The notes under the pieces: generated by a model
The model's database searches: none
The model's input: only the letters and a program-made list of their open reading frames with translations
What the model was told of the DNA's origin: nothing
Shown here: positions 19,285 to 29,710 of the stretch, piece by piece
Numbering within the stretch: position 1 is the stretch's first letter
Layout: every line of letters starts with the position of its first letter
DNA from: Pseudonocardia sp. 73-21
GTDB taxonomy: Bacteria; Actinomycetota; Actinomycetes; Mycobacteriales; Pseudonocardiaceae
Length of the DNA: 64,000 bases
NCBI RefSeq assembly: GCF_001899645.1
Contig: NZ_MKVV01000016.1
Location: 107,444 to 171,443 of the forward strand
Direction: 5' to 3'
Program-made: the position numbers and the translations under genes

Positions 19285-19969
19285 CATCTTCGACTGGGGC
19301 GGCACGCTCGTGCCCTGGATGTCGCTGCACGCCGGCGAGGGCTGGCGCGCCTACGCCGAGGCCGCCCACGCCGACGACCCGGACCGGGCCGCGGAGGCGG
19401 CCGCCGCGTTGCTCTCGGCCGACGACGCCCGCTGGGCCCGCGTCCGCGACGCGCACGACGCGTTCACGGTGGCCCACGTGCTGGCCGACGCCGCCGCCGA
19501 GGAGCACCCCGAGGCGATGCGGGCCTACCGCGCGTTCTGGGAGCAGGCGACGATCACCGATCCCGAGGCGGCGCCGATGCTGGCCGAGCTGCGGGAGCGA
19601 CGGCTGCGCCTCGGCGTGCTCTCCTCCACCTCCTGGCCCGGCTCCTGGCACGAGGACTGGCTGCGCCGCGACGGCGTGCTCGATCTCTTCGACGCCTGCG
19701 TGTGGAGCAGCGACCTGCCCTTCACCAAGCCGCACCCCACCGCGTTCCGGGCCGCGATGGACGCCGTGGGCGCCACCGACCCGGCCCGCTGCGTGTACGT
19801 GGGCGACCGCCCCTACGACGACATCAGCGGCGCCCAGGGCGCCGGCATGCGGGCGGTGCTCGTGCCCCACTCCGACATCCCCGCGGTGCAGCAGGTGCCG
19901 GTGGACGTGCACCCCGACGGCGTGATCCAGCGTCTCGCCGAGCTCCCGGAGCTGCTCGCGGGCTGGTGA
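19271..19969 (+). CDS. HAD-family hydrolase
   Basis: The 232-residue product is a haloacid dehalogenase-superfamily phosphatase. Motif I is VIFDWGGTLV, where the second acidic residue is replaced by Gly (DxGGT), as in several HAD subgroups. Motif II is LSSTSWP, motif III is the Lys in FTKPHPTAF, and motif IV is YVGDRPYDDISGA. A helical cap lies between motifs I and II. The substrate is unknown. The ATG is the last copy of the 14-bp array, so several identical start-like sequences lie just upstream and no ribosome site is seen. It lies in the t6A gene group but has no known link to t6A. Confidence 0.85.
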   Translation: MIDTVIFDWGGTLVPWMSLHAGEGWRAYAEAAHADDPDRAAEAAAALLSADDARWARVRDAHDAFTVAHVLADAAAEEHPEAMRAYRAFWEQATITDPEAAPMLAELRERRLRLGVLSSTSWPGSWHEDWLRRDGVLDLFDACVWSSDLPFTKPHPTAFRAAMDAVGATDPARCVYVGDRPYDDISGAQGAGMRAVLVPHSDIPAVQQVPVDVHPDGVIQRLAELPELLAGW

Positions 19970-20641
19970 TCACTCGTACGCCCCGGGATCGGGATCGATC
20001 AGCCCCACCGAGCCGTACCCGTCGAGCTCGCCGAAGAGGTCGGCTCCGTCGTCGCCGGAGGGTCGCCGACGGGGGGCCGGATCCCGGCCGGCGGCGCGGC
20101 GCAGCACGTCGAGCGGATCCTCGCCGGACCACTCGCAGCCCCGCACGATCTCGCCCAGCAGCTCCACCGTCTCGCGGTAGGGCAGGAAGCACTCGCACTC
20201 GATCTGGCGCTCGGCGCCGGACGGCATCCGACGCCCGTCCTGGTCGAGCCAGCCGTAGCAGGCCAGCGGTTTGCGCAGTTCGGCCACCGGATCGCTGCCC
20301 GGATCCATCCGGCCGGTGGCGTGCAGGAAATCCAGCCACTCCCACATGTCCTCGCACAGCGTCTCCGGCCAGAGCGTGTGCCGCATCGAACACCAGTTGG
20401 GGATGCCGCAGCGCACCGTGCCGTGGACCCCTTCCCTGGTCCAGCGGGTGGGGGTGACGGTCGCGTAGCGGAAGCGGTCCTCGGCCGCCGCGCAGATGAG
20501 GGCGAAGTGGTCGGGATCGGTGCGCCGCTCGCGCCCGGCCTGCCAGGCGACGGCGGCGTCGATCAGGTCGCGGTGGCGCTCCCGGATCGGGGCGACGGCG
20601 TCGGAGAGCTCGGTGAGCGGGTACTTCCTCTGTTCTGTCAT
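19970..20641 (-). CDS. Conserved hypothetical protein with clustered cysteines
   Basis: The 223-residue product is cytoplasmic and was not recognised. It contains helical N-terminal sequence (VAPIRERHRDLIDAAVAW), a Trp/Cys-rich middle (GIPNWCSMRHTLWPETLCED) and a third cysteine group (QIECECFLPYRETVELL). The spacing of these cysteines could suit metal binding, but no standard motif fits. The C-terminal 50 residues are Arg/Pro/Asp-rich. The ATG at 20641 was chosen because upstream sequence in frame is antisense to tsaB. It is convergent with the HAD gene, with no gap between stop codons, and divergent from tsaB. Confidence 0.7.
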   Translation of the reverse strand: MTEQRKYPLTELSDAVAPIRERHRDLIDAAVAWQAGRERRTDPDHFALICAAAEDRFRYATVTPTRWTREGVHGTVRCGIPNWCSMRHTLWPETLCEDMWEWLDFLHATGRMDPGSDPVAELRKPLACYGWLDQDGRRMPSGAERQIECECFLPYRETVELLGEIVRGCEWSGEDPLDVLRRAAGRDPAPRRRPSGDDGADLFGELDGYGSVGLIDPDPGAYE

Positions 20642-20706
20642 CGCCCCACGATCGGGACCGGTACCGACAGGAAACGGTGCCGCGACCGGAGTTGTCCACA
20701 GGCGGA

Positions 20707-20712
20707 TAGGCT
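20707..20712 (+). promoter_or_regulatory. -10 box for tsaB, probable leaderless start
   Basis: TAGGCT fits TANNNT and ends 7 nt before the tsaB ATG, with no ribosome site between. It would drive tsaB-rimI-tsaD as a leaderless transcript. Confidence 0.45.
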
Positions 20713-20719
20713 TCTGAGC

Positions 20720-21433
20720 ATGCTCGTGCTGGCCCTGGACACCGCGACGCCGGCGGTCACCGCCGGCGTCGTCGAGCTGACCGACACCGGGATCGTCCAG
20801 AGGTCGGTCCACGTCACCCACGACGCCCGCAAGCACGCCGAGCTGCTCATGCCCGGCGTGCTCACCGCGTGCGCCGACGCCGGGGTCGCCCTGCGCGACC
20901 TCCACGCCGTCGTCACCGGCACCGGGCCGGGCCCGTTCACGGGGTTGCGGGTCGGGATGGTCACCGCCGCCGCGCTCGGTGACGCGCTCGGCATCGGCGT
21001 CCACGGCGTCTGCACCCACGACGCCATCGCCGCCGACGCCCGCGGGGAAGCGCTGCTCGTCGTCACCGACGCCCGCCGCCGCGAGGTGTACTGGGCCGCC
21101 TACGACGCCGACGGCCGGCGCGTCGACGGTCCGCACGTCACGGCCCCCGCCGACGTCGTCGGGCATGCCGCGGTGCGCGCCGCCGGGGGTTCGGCGGCCG
21201 TCTCGGGCCTGCCCGTCGTCGGCCCGGAGTCGCCGTCGCCCGCCGGGCTCGTCACGGTCGCGGCGGATGCGCTGCGCGCGGGCGTCGTCCCCGGCCCGCT
21301 GGAGCCGCTCTACCTGCGCCGACCCGACGCGGTGGAGCCCGGGGCCCGCAAGCGGGTGACAGGTTCTTCCGCGCCGGCCGGCACCACGGCTCCCGCCCCG
21401 ACCGCGTCACCGGTCGGGGAGCGCTCGGCATGA
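20720..21433 (+). CDS. tsaB: t6A dimerisation protein TsaB
   Basis: TsaB is the partner of TsaD in making threonylcarbamoyladenosine on tRNA. The 237-residue product has the ASKHA-fold start [17 protein letters not shown], the interaction region [14 protein letters not shown] (about 72-85) and [16 protein letters not shown] in the second half. The last 35 residues are a Pro/Thr/Ser-rich tail not needed for the fold. Its stop overlaps the rimI start (ATGA), which in turn overlaps tsaD, so all three are translationally coupled. Confidence 0.93.
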   Translation: MLVLALDTATPAVTAGVVELTDTGIVQRSVHVTHDARKHAELLMPGVLTACADAGVALRDLHAVVTGTGPGPFTGLRVGMVTAAALGDALGIGVHGVCTHDAIAADARGEALLVVTDARRREVYWAAYDADGRRVDGPHVTAPADVVGHAAVRAAGGSAAVSGLPVVGPESPSPAGLVTVAADALRAGVVPGPLEPLYLRRPDAVEPGARKRVTGSSAPAGTTAPAPTASPVGERSA

Positions 21434-21891
21434 CCGCGACCGTCTCCATCGAGCCGCTCACCGTCGCCGACGCCGCGCGCTGCGCCGAGCTGGAACGGAC
21501 GCTGTTCCCCGGCGACGACCCGTGGAGCGCGCAGGCCTTCCGCGACGAGATCCGCGTCGGCCACCACTACCTCGCCGCCCGCGTGGACGAGCAGCTCGTC
21601 GGCTACGCGGGGCTGGCGTTCGTCGCGTCCCCGCCGCACGCGGAGGCCGAGGTGCACACGATCGGCGTCGATCCGGCCCACCAGCACCGCGGCATCGGAC
21701 GATCCCTGCTGCACGGCCTGCTCGCCGCGGCCGACGCGGTGTCGGCCACCGTGTACCTGGAGGTCCGCACCGACAACGACGCAGCCAAGGCGCTGTACGA
21801 GTCGGAGGGTTTCACGGTGGTCGGGCTGCGGCGCCGCTACTACCGCCCCAGTGGCGCCGACGCCCACACCATGCGGAGGGACGCTCGATGA
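21430..21891 (+). CDS. rimI: Ribosomal-protein-alanine N-acetyltransferase RimI
   Basis: RimI is a GNAT-fold N-acetyltransferase that modifies the N terminus of ribosomal protein S18 in E. coli and a wider set of substrates in actinobacteria. The 153-residue product shows the acetyl-CoA-binding motif A ([19 protein letters not shown]) and the late motif B ([19 protein letters not shown]), both complete. It is embedded in the tsaB-rimI-tsaD chain with 4-nt overlaps on both sides, the usual actinobacterial and proteobacterial layout. Confidence 0.94.
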   Translation: MTATVSIEPLTVADAARCAELERTLFPGDDPWSAQAFRDEIRVGHHYLAARVDEQLVGYAGLAFVASPPHAEAEVHTIGVDPAHQHRGIGRSLLHGLLAAADAVSATVYLEVRTDNDAAKALYESEGFTVVGLRRRYYRPSGADAHTMRRDAR

Positions 21892-22928
21892 TCGTTCTGG
21901 GTATCGAGACCTCCTGCGACGAGACGGGCGTCGGCGTCGTCCGCTCCGAGGACGGGGCCGTCACCCTGCTCGCCGACGAGATCGCCTCCAGCGTCGAGCA
22001 GCACGCCCGCTTCGGCGGGGTGGTGCCCGAGGTGGCGTCGCGGGCGCACCTGCAGGCCATGGTCCCGGCGGTGCACCGGGCGCTGGCCACGGCCGGGGTC
22101 ACCGCGCGCGACATCGACGCCGTCGCGGTCACCGCGGGGCCCGGTCTCACCGGGGCGCTCCTGGTCGGCGTGGCCGCGGCCAAGGCTTACGCCACCGCCT
22201 GGGAGGTGCCGCTGTTCGGCGTCAACCACCTGGCGTCGCACGTCGCCGTCGACACGCTGGAGCACGGCCCGCTGCCCCCGTGCCTGGCGCTGCTGGTCTC
22301 CGGCGGCCACTCCAGCCTGCTCGACGTGCCCGACCTCGCCGGCCCCGTCACGCCGCTGGGCGCCACCATCGACGACGCCGCCGGCGAGGCGTTCGACAAG
22401 GTCGCGCGCCTGCTCGGGCTGCCGTTCCCCGGCGGGCCGCACATCGACCGGATGGCGGCCGAGGGTGATCCCCGTGCCGTCGCGTTCCCGCGCGGGCTCA
22501 CCGGCCCCCGCGACGCGCCGTTCGACTTCTCCTTCTCCGGGCTCAAGACCTCCGTCGCCCGCCACGTCGAGGCGCTGGAGCGGGCCGGCACCCCGGTGCC
22601 GGTGGCGGACGTGGCCGCGAGCTTCCAGGAGGCCGTGGTCGACGTGCTGACCGCCAAGGCGATCAGGGCGACCCGCGAGCGCGGGATGGAGACCCTGGTG
22701 CTCGGCGGCGGCGTGGCCGCGAACTCCCGGCTCCGCGCGCTGGCCCAGGAACGCTGCGACGCGGCGGGCATCGCCCTGCGCGTGCCCCGGCGGGGCCTGT
22801 GCACCGACAACGGCGCGATGGTGGCGGCGCTCGGTGCTCACCTGCTGACCGGTGGCGCCACCCCGTCCCCGCTGGACCTGCCCGCGGACTCCTCCATGCC
22901 GGTCACCGAGGTGCTCGTCGGCTCGTGA
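21888..22928 (+). CDS. tsaD: tRNA N6-adenosine threonylcarbamoyltransferase TsaD
   Basis: TsaD transfers the threonylcarbamoyl group to A37 of tRNA. The 346-residue ASKHA-fold product starts with [18 protein letters not shown]. It has the metal-binding HLASH (family HxxxH), the long ITAGPG-type loop ([14 protein letters not shown]) and [13 protein letters not shown] near the C terminus. The Kae1/Gcp signature [15 protein letters not shown] is also present. The ATG overlaps the rimI stop. It is full length and followed by a short gap and a convergent gene. Confidence 0.96.
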   Translation: MIVLGIETSCDETGVGVVRSEDGAVTLLADEIASSVEQHARFGGVVPEVASRAHLQAMVPAVHRALATAGVTARDIDAVAVTAGPGLTGALLVGVAAAKAYATAWEVPLFGVNHLASHVAVDTLEHGPLPPCLALLVSGGHSSLLDVPDLAGPVTPLGATIDDAAGEAFDKVARLLGLPFPGGPHIDRMAAEGDPRAVAFPRGLTGPRDAPFDFSFSGLKTSVARHVEALERAGTPVPVADVAASFQEAVVDVLTAKAIRATRERGMETLVLGGGVAANSRLRALAQERCDAAGIALRVPRRGLCTDNGAMVAALGAHLLTGGATPSPLDLPADSSMPVTEVLVGS

Positions 22929-23015
22929 CCGGGTCAGGTCGTGGGGTCGATGGTCTGCCCCTTCTCGGACACCACTGCCTTCACGGTCGGAAGGCACGAA
23001 GTCCTACGGCACCGG

Positions 23016-23930
23016 TTAACCTTCGCCGGCGGCAGTCAGCGCAGCCAGCTCGTCGGCCGTCAGTTCCAGGTCGAGCACCGGCAGGAGTGCGTCGAGCTGC
23101 TCGGCGGTGCGGGCCGAGGCGATCGGCGCGGCCACGGTGGGCTGCTCGGCGAGCCAGGCCAGCGCGACGGCGCCCAGCGGGGCGCCGCGGTCGGCCGAGA
23201 TCCGGTCGAGCACCGCCAGCACCTGCTCGCCGCGCTCGTCGAGGTAGGCGCGGGCGCCCTCGGCCCGCACGCTCTCGACCGCGTCGCCGCCCGGGCGGTA
23301 CTTGCCGGTGAGGAAGCCCTTGGCCAGCCCGTAGTACGGCACGCAGGCGATGCCCCGCTCGGCCAGCAGCGGCGCGAGCGTCGACTCGAACTCCGCGCGC
23401 TCCATGAGGTTGTAGTGCGGCTGCAGCGCCACGTACGGGGTGGTCGCCAGGGCCGACGTGAGCCGTGCGGCCGAGAAGTTCGACGCGCCGAGCTCCCGCA
23501 CCTTGCCCGCCGCCACGAACTCCGCGAACGCCGCCGCCGTCTCCTCCTGAGCCGTGTCCGGGTCGTCCTTGTGGGCCCAGTAGAGGTCGATCCGGTCGGT
23601 GCGCAGCCGACGCAGCGAGTCGTCGCACGCCGCGGCGATGTTCGCGGCCGAGAGCCCGGGGCGGGTGGGCAGCGAGCCGACCTTCGTGGCCACGACGAGG
23701 TCGTCGCGGTTGCCGCGGGACTCCATCCACTCACCGATGATCGTCTCGGACTCGCCGCCCGAGTTGCCCGGTGCGCGCCACATGTAGGAGTCGGCGGTGT
23801 CGAGGAAGTTCCCGCCCGCGGCGACGTAGCCGTCGAGGATCGCGAACGAGGTGTCGCGGTCCGCGGTCCAGCCGAACACGTTGGCGCCCAGGCACAGACG
23901 CGAGACGTCCAGGTTTCCGATCTTTGCCAT
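23016..23930 (-). CDS. Aldo/keto reductase
   Basis: The 304-residue (beta/alpha)8-barrel oxidoreductase would use NADPH to reduce an aldehyde or ketone. The catalytic tetrad is visible as D (FLDTADSYM), Y in the same segment, K (VVATKVGS) and H (LYWAHKDDPD). The cofactor-binding C-terminal part contains PIASARTAEQLD, typical of the YajO/YccK-like AKR families. The substrate is unknown. It starts 10 nt after the TauE/SafE permease stop and so is probably read from the same minus-strand transcript. It is convergent with tsaD. Confidence 0.9.
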   Translation of the reverse strand: MAKIGNLDVSRLCLGANVFGWTADRDTSFAILDGYVAAGGNFLDTADSYMWRAPGNSGGESETIIGEWMESRGNRDDLVVATKVGSLPTRPGLSAANIAAACDDSLRRLRTDRIDLYWAHKDDPDTAQEETAAAFAEFVAAGKVRELGASNFSAARLTSALATTPYVALQPHYNLMERAEFESTLAPLLAERGIACVPYYGLAKGFLTGKYRPGGDAVESVRAEGARAYLDERGEQVLAVLDRISADRGAPLGAVALAWLAEQPTVAAPIASARTAEQLDALLPVLDLELTADELAALTAAGEG

Positions 23931-23940
23931 GGCTACGAAG

Positions 23941-24702
23941 CTACGCCGGGCGCAGCAGGTTCACGATCGCGACGATGCCGACGATGACGATGACCGCGCG
24001 CAGCACCGGCTGCGGCAGCTTGCGCCCGATCTTCGATCCGATCAGCCCACCGACGGTCGACCCCACGGCGATCAGCCCCACCACCCGCCAGTCCACCTGG
24101 CTCGGCGCCACCACCAGGAACGTCACGGCGGCGACGGTGTTCACCGTCGTGACGAGCCCGTTCTTCAGGGCGTTGAGCCGTTGCAGCGTCTCGGTCATCA
24201 GCGTGCCGAGCACGCCGACCAGCAGGATGCCCTGCGCGCCACCGAAGTAGCCGCCGTAGACGCCGACCAGCGCCGTCGCCGTCATCGACCCCGGACCGAT
24301 GTCGGCGCGCCCGGCCTGCCGCTGCGCCAGCTTCCGCGCGATCCACGGCTGGACGGCGACGAGCACGACGGCCACCCCGATCAGCACCGGCACCACCGAC
24401 CGGAACGCCGACGCGGGCAGCACCAGCAGCAGCACCGCGCCGACGATCCCGCCCAGCACCGACATCGATCCGAGCACGAGCAGCCGCCGGCGCTGGTCGG
24501 CGAGCTCCCGGCGGTAGCCCCACACGCTGGCCAGGCCGCCGGGCACCAGCCCGATGTTGTTGGACACGTTCGCCGTCACCGGCGGGATCCCGAACGCCAG
24601 CAGCGTCGGGAACGTGATGAGCGACCCGGAGCCGACCGCGGCGTTGATCGTCCCCGCCGCGGTGCCGGCCACCAGGATCAGCGCAACCTCGAGCAGATCC
24701 AT
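23941..24702 (-). CDS. TauE/SafE family membrane permease
   Basis: The 253-residue product is an integral membrane protein with about eight hydrophobic helices, in two related halves. Each half starts with the family motif: AGTAAGTINAAVGSGSLITF in the first and VGVYGGYFGGAQGILLVG in the second. These proteins export organic anions such as sulfite or sulfoacetate or take up similar compounds; the substrate here cannot be told. It is the first gene of a pair with the aldo/keto reductase and is divergent from groES. Confidence 0.9.
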   Translation of the reverse strand: MDLLEVALILVAGTAAGTINAAVGSGSLITFPTLLAFGIPPVTANVSNNIGLVPGGLASVWGYRRELADQRRRLLVLGSMSVLGGIVGAVLLLVLPASAFRSVVPVLIGVAVVLVAVQPWIARKLAQRQAGRADIGPGSMTATALVGVYGGYFGGAQGILLVGVLGTLMTETLQRLNALKNGLVTTVNTVAAVTFLVVAPSQVDWRVVGLIAVGSTVGGLIGSKIGRKLPQPVLRAVIVIVGIVAIVNLLRPA

Positions 24703-24799
24703 CCCCGCACCCTGCCCCGCAGTGGGGCGGAGCGGTCTGTGCGATGCGCCACTCGGCCCCCGGTCTCACATTGAGCCTCGCGCGGGTGCCGGGCCACCG

Positions 24800-24829
24800 T
24801 TGAGGAGTTGGCACTCTCATGGGTAGAGT
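24800..24829 (+). promoter_or_regulatory. groESL promoter overlapping CIRCE
   Basis: A -35 box TTGAGG (24800-24805) and a -10 box TAGAGT (24824-24829) are separated by 18 bp. The -10 box lies inside the CIRCE operator, so a bound HrcA repressor would block polymerase directly. Confidence 0.7.
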
Positions 24830-24834
24830 GCCAA
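24808..24834. promoter_or_regulatory. CIRCE operator (HrcA binding site)
   Basis: TTGGCACTC, nine bases, then GAGTGCCAA form a perfect 9-bp inverted repeat. This is the CIRCE consensus TTAGCACTC-N9-GAGTGCTAA with matched T/A to C/G changes in each arm. It lies upstream of groES and predicts heat-shock control by HrcA. Confidence 0.95.
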
Positions 24835-24949
24835 TCGCACGGCCGACAGACCGGACGCCCGGCACCCGCGACGACGGTGCGCCCGCGAGGCCGTACGACC
24901 CCAAGAACACGGAAGACCCAAGAACACCCCAGGAAGGGGAGGTCATCAA

Positions 24950-25240
24950 GTGGCGAACATCAAGCCGCTCGAGGACAAGATCGTCGTCCAGGCGAGCGAG
25001 GCGGAGACCACCACCGCGTCGGGCATCGTCATCCCGGACACCGCCAAGGAGAAGCCCCAGGAGGGCAAGGTCCTGGCCGTGGGCCCGGGTCGCATCGACG
25101 ACAAGGGCAACCGCGTCCCGGTCGACGTGGCCGTCGGCGACGTCGTCATCTACTCGAAGTACGGCGGCACCGAGGTGAAGTACAACGGCGAGGAGTACCT
25201 CATCCTCTCCGCCCGCGACGTGCTCGCGGTTGTCAACTGA
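24950..25240 (+). CDS. groES: Co-chaperonin GroES
   Basis: GroES is the heptameric lid of the GroEL folding chamber. The 96-residue product starts [20 protein letters not shown]. It has the mobile loop with [19 protein letters not shown], the conserved KVLAVGPGR and [16 protein letters not shown]. It is full length. The start is GTG, preceded by AGGAAGGGGAGG. CIRCE and the promoter lie about 120 bp upstream, and groEL1 follows after a hairpin-containing gap of about 100 bp. Confidence 0.97.
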   Translation: MANIKPLEDKIVVQASEAETTTASGIVIPDTAKEKPQEGKVLAVGPGRIDDKGNRVPVDVAVGDVVIYSKYGGTEVKYNGEEYLILSARDVLAVVN

Positions 25241-25260
25241 CGCGTTCCGCGTTGCTGTAA

Positions 25261-26964
<1,704 letters not shown>

Positions 26965-26983
26965 GGTAGTAGTTCACGAACGG

Positions 26984-27022
26984 CGAAGGCGGGCCGGCCC
27001 ATGTGGGGCCGGCCCGCCTTCG
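26984..27022. terminator. Bidirectional terminator between groEL1 and whiB3
   Basis: Perfect 17-bp arms (26984-27000 and 27006-27022) surround a 5-nt loop between two convergent genes. It probably terminates both transcripts. Confidence 0.85.
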
Positions 27023-27068
27023 GTGTTCACGGGCCCTGGCCGGTGTGCTCCGCCCCGGGCCCGGTGCT

Positions 27069-27398
27069 TCACATCCGCGAGACGGCCTGGCTCTGGCCGT
27101 GCACCCGCAAGGTGCGGTCGCGGTCGCGGATGATGTCGTCGCGCTCGGACTCCGAGAGCCCGCCCCAGACGCCGTAGGGCTCGTGGACGGTCAGGGCGTG
27201 CCGGCGGCACTGCTCCAGGACGGGGCAGCCCCTGCACACCTGCTTGGCCCGCGTCTCGCGGCTGGCGCGGGCCGGGCCGCGCTCACCCTCCGGGTGGAAG
27301 AAGAACGCGCTGTCCATGCCTCGGCAGGCGCCCTGCATCTGCCAGTCGTAGATCTCTGTGACCGGGACCGGGAGCCTTCGCGTATCCGCCACGTTCAT
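27069..27398 (-). CDS. whiB3: WhiB-family iron-sulfur regulator, WhiB3/WhiD type
   Basis: WhiB proteins bind a 4Fe-4S cluster and act with the primary sigma factor. The 109-residue product has the four cluster cysteines C25, C55, C58 and C64 (ACRG and CRGCPVLEQC) and the GVWGG turn that contacts sigma. A basic C-terminal segment (RDRDRTLRVHG) follows. The sequence around DWQMQGACRGMDSAFFFHPE closely resembles M. tuberculosis WhiB3, and its neighbours groEL1 and sigD are the same; Streptomyces whiD lies in the equivalent place. The ATG at 27398 has AAGGTGGG upstream. Confidence 0.93.
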   Translation of the reverse strand: MNVADTRRLPVPVTEIYDWQMQGACRGMDSAFFFHPEGERGPARASRETRAKQVCRGCPVLEQCRRHALTVHEPYGVWGGLSESERDDIIRDRDRTLRVHGQSQAVSRM

Positions 27399-27441
27399 CA
27401 CCCACCTTGTTCTCCGCTGCGTACCAGCGACGAGTTACCCC

Positions 27442-27470
27442 ACCATAGAACCGCTTCAAACCTTGTTCAA
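27442..27470 (-). promoter_or_regulatory. whiB3 promoter
   Basis: On the minus strand TTGAAC (27470-27465) and TATGGT (27447-27442) are separated by 17 bp, a good sigma-A-type match. The -10 box lies 44 bp upstream of the whiB3 ATG at 27398. Confidence 0.65.
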
Positions 27471-27544
27471 GTAGAGAGTCGTAAAACACTTCGCCGTGGG
27501 CGTGGCAGGTTGCCGGTGACGCTCCGGGCACGCACGATGGTCCG

Positions 27545-28603
27545 ATGCAGTCCGAACCGGTCGCGGAGCCGTCCGATCCGCATCCGACCGGGACGCCGGA
27601 GTCGACGGTGCAGCTCAGCGTGGCCGCGGCCGCGCGCCGGCTCGGCATCGCGCCGGCCACGCTGCGCACCTGGGACCGTCGCTACGGCATCGGCCCGTCC
27701 GACCACGCCCCCGGCCGGCACCGCCGCTACTCCCCCGACGACGTCGCCCGGCTGGAGCTGATGCAGCACGCGCTCGTGCGCGGGGCCGGTCCGGCCGAGG
27801 CGGCGGCGTACGCGCTCGCCGCCCGGTTGCCCCGGCCCGACACCGACCGGCCCTTCCCCGTTCCACCGGCGTCGGAGCCGGAGCCGGAACAGGGGACCGA
27901 CGAGCTGGGTGACCCGGTCCTGGCCGACACGGGCGGCACCGGGGAGGTCGCCGCCCGCGTGCGGGTGGGCGGCCAGGTCCTGCGCCTGCCGGGAGTCGGG
28001 AAGCGCGCCCGCGGGCTGGGGCGTGCCGCGCTCGCGCTGGACGCGGCGGCCGCGCGTGCGGTGCTGACGGAGTCGATCGCCGCCACGGGCGTCGAGGCCA
28101 CCTGGAACGACGTGGCCGTGCCGGTGCTGACCGCCGTGGGCGAGCGCTGGGCGGCCACCGGCGCCGGGGTCGAGATCGAGCACCTGCTCAGCGAGTGCGT
28201 CGTCGGTGCGTTCGGGGCGGCCACGGGCAGACCGTCGAACGCCGGCGCGCGACCGGTGCTGCTGGCGGGGATGCCGGGCGAGCAGCACACGCTGCCGATG
28301 GCGGTGCTCGCGGCCACGTTGACCGAGCGGGGGGTGCTCTGCCGTTCCCTGGGCTCGGACCTGCCCGTCGACGCGCTGGTGGCCGCGATCCGGCGGACCG
28401 CACCGGCCGCCGTCGTCCTCTGGTCGCAGCTGCGTTCCACCGCCGATGCCGAGGTGGTGCGGTCCCTTCCCCGCACCCGCCCCGCGGCCCGGACGTTCGT
28501 CGGGGGCCCGGGCTGGGCGGAGGTCGAGCTGCCGCCCCGGGTGGTCCGGCTGGGCTCGCTCGCCGAGGCCACCCGCGTGATCTGCGACGCCGCGGCGGTG
28601 TGA
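27545..28603 (+). CDS. MerR-family regulator with B12-binding-like domain (CarH/LitR type)
   Basis: The 352-residue product has an N-terminal MerR winged helix (SVAAAARRLGIAPATLRTWD, then RRYGI), a linker rich in Pro/Glu, and a C-terminal cobalamin-binding-like region. The helical bundle carries W202-x9-E212-H213, the spacing used by CarH-type photoreceptors to hold adenosylcobalamin. The Rossmann part has GEQHTLP with H248 in the place of the axial ligand, although the usual DxHxxG is altered. It could therefore be a light- or B12-responsive regulator. The target is unknown; whiB3 is divergent and a helical-repeat gene follows with a 4-nt overlap. Confidence 0.82.
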   Translation: MQSEPVAEPSDPHPTGTPESTVQLSVAAAARRLGIAPATLRTWDRRYGIGPSDHAPGRHRRYSPDDVARLELMQHALVRGAGPAEAAAYALAARLPRPDTDRPFPVPPASEPEPEQGTDELGDPVLADTGGTGEVAARVRVGGQVLRLPGVGKRARGLGRAALALDAAAARAVLTESIAATGVEATWNDVAVPVLTAVGERWAATGAGVEIEHLLSECVVGAFGAATGRPSNAGARPVLLAGMPGEQHTLPMAVLAATLTERGVLCRSLGSDLPVDALVAAIRRTAPAAVVLWSQLRSTADAEVVRSLPRTRPAARTFVGGPGWAEVELPPRVVRLGSLAEATRVICDAAAV

Positions 28604-29517
28604 GCGCTCTCCGCGAGGCGGCGTTCGGCCGCCGCCCGGACCTCGGCGTACGGGTCGAACCGGGAACGGGGGCCGTCGACCGCTGGTTGGTGGCCGTGAC
28701 GCTCGGCGGCCAGGGGCGCTACGCGGCGGCGGCCACCGAGCTGGGGCGCCTGCTGGCCGATCCCGCCGTCCCGCCCGCTGTGGCCGCGCACGCCGCCGTC
28801 ACGCGGGCGGCCCACCGTCGCCAGCAGGGCGGGCACGCCGCGGCCCGGCCCGACGACGCCCTGGGCCTGCGGCTGGCCACGGCGGGCCCGGCCGGTGATC
28901 CCGATGCCGACGGAACGGACGCGTGGGCGGCGCGCATCGACGCGCTCGTGGGCCTGGCGGCCGACGCCGTCGGGCTCGGCGACCCGACCACCGCCGCCCG
29001 GCTGCTCGACGTCGCGGAGCGGGCGGCGGAGGGTCACCCCTCGTGGCGGCCCCGGGTGCGCCTGGGCTGGGTGCGCGCCGAGCACGCCCTGCTGACGGGG
29101 CGGGCCGCCGACGCGGTGTCGCGGGCCGGCTCGGCCGTGGCCCTCGCGGTGGCCGGTGGCTCGGTACGGCACGTTCTCAAGTCACGGATCATCCACGTGG
29201 TGGCCCGAGGCGTCGCGGGCGACGTCGGTCCGGCGGACGCGATCGCTGCGCTCGACGCGATCGGTGAGGATTGTGACGTTCTGGGGCTCTTGCCCCTCCG
29301 GTGGCCGTGCGCGCTCGCGGCGGCGGACCTCGTCACACGACTGGTGGACGATCATGAGTCGCTCGCAAACGATTCTGTCGCCCGATCGGCGCAACGATCG
29401 CCGGACGACCGGTCGGGCGGCGCGACGCGCCGACGACACGCCGCGGCGTCGGCGATGAGCGTCATCGGAAGGAGGACCGACCCCCGTGGCAAGCGCCTTT
29501 TGGGGGTGTCGGTGTGA
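28600..29517 (+). CDS. TPR-like helical repeat protein, Rv3415c-like
   Basis: The 305-residue product is mostly Ala/Leu/Arg-rich paired helices (RWLVAVTLGGQGRYAAAATE, AARLLDVAERAAEGHPSW, GWVRAEHALLTGRAADAVS), which suggests a tetratricopeptide-like scaffold. The C-terminal 60 residues are basic and probably disordered. It overlaps the MerR gene by GTGA. A similar helical protein (Rv3415c) lies between whiB3 and sigD in M. tuberculosis, so this is its likely counterpart. No catalytic motif was seen. A regulatory or adaptor role is only inferred. Confidence 0.7.
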   Translation: MSALREAAFGRRPDLGVRVEPGTGAVDRWLVAVTLGGQGRYAAAATELGRLLADPAVPPAVAAHAAVTRAAHRRQQGGHAAARPDDALGLRLATAGPAGDPDADGTDAWAARIDALVGLAADAVGLGDPTTAARLLDVAERAAEGHPSWRPRVRLGWVRAEHALLTGRAADAVSRAGSAVALAVAGGSVRHVLKSRIIHVVARGVAGDVGPADAIAALDAIGEDCDVLGLLPLRWPCALAAADLVTRLVDDHESLANDSVARSAQRSPDDRSGGATRRRHAAASAMSVIGRRTDPRGKRLLGVSV

Positions 29518-29710
29518 CCCCAGAGGCAGATACCGCTAGTGTAATTACTCCATTCGGAACAACGTCACCCACATGACGAGTGCCACTCGGCGCAACGGTC
29601 CCGAATGGAGGCCACAAGTTCGCCCTGATCGTGTCAAGGTGGGCCTGTCACCCGCCGATGCGGGGGGTGACACATCACCCGGCTGCAGGAAGCTGCAGGA
29701 AGGAGCCGTC
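29518..29710 (+). other. Region upstream of the bldM-like gene
   Basis: About 190 bp hold an 8-bp inverted repeat (CCATTCGG around 29551 and CCGAATGG around 29601) and an AT-richer stretch with TAGTGT at about 29537. This is a plausible promoter and operator region. A longer in-frame start at 29573 has no ribosome site. Confidence 0.4.
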
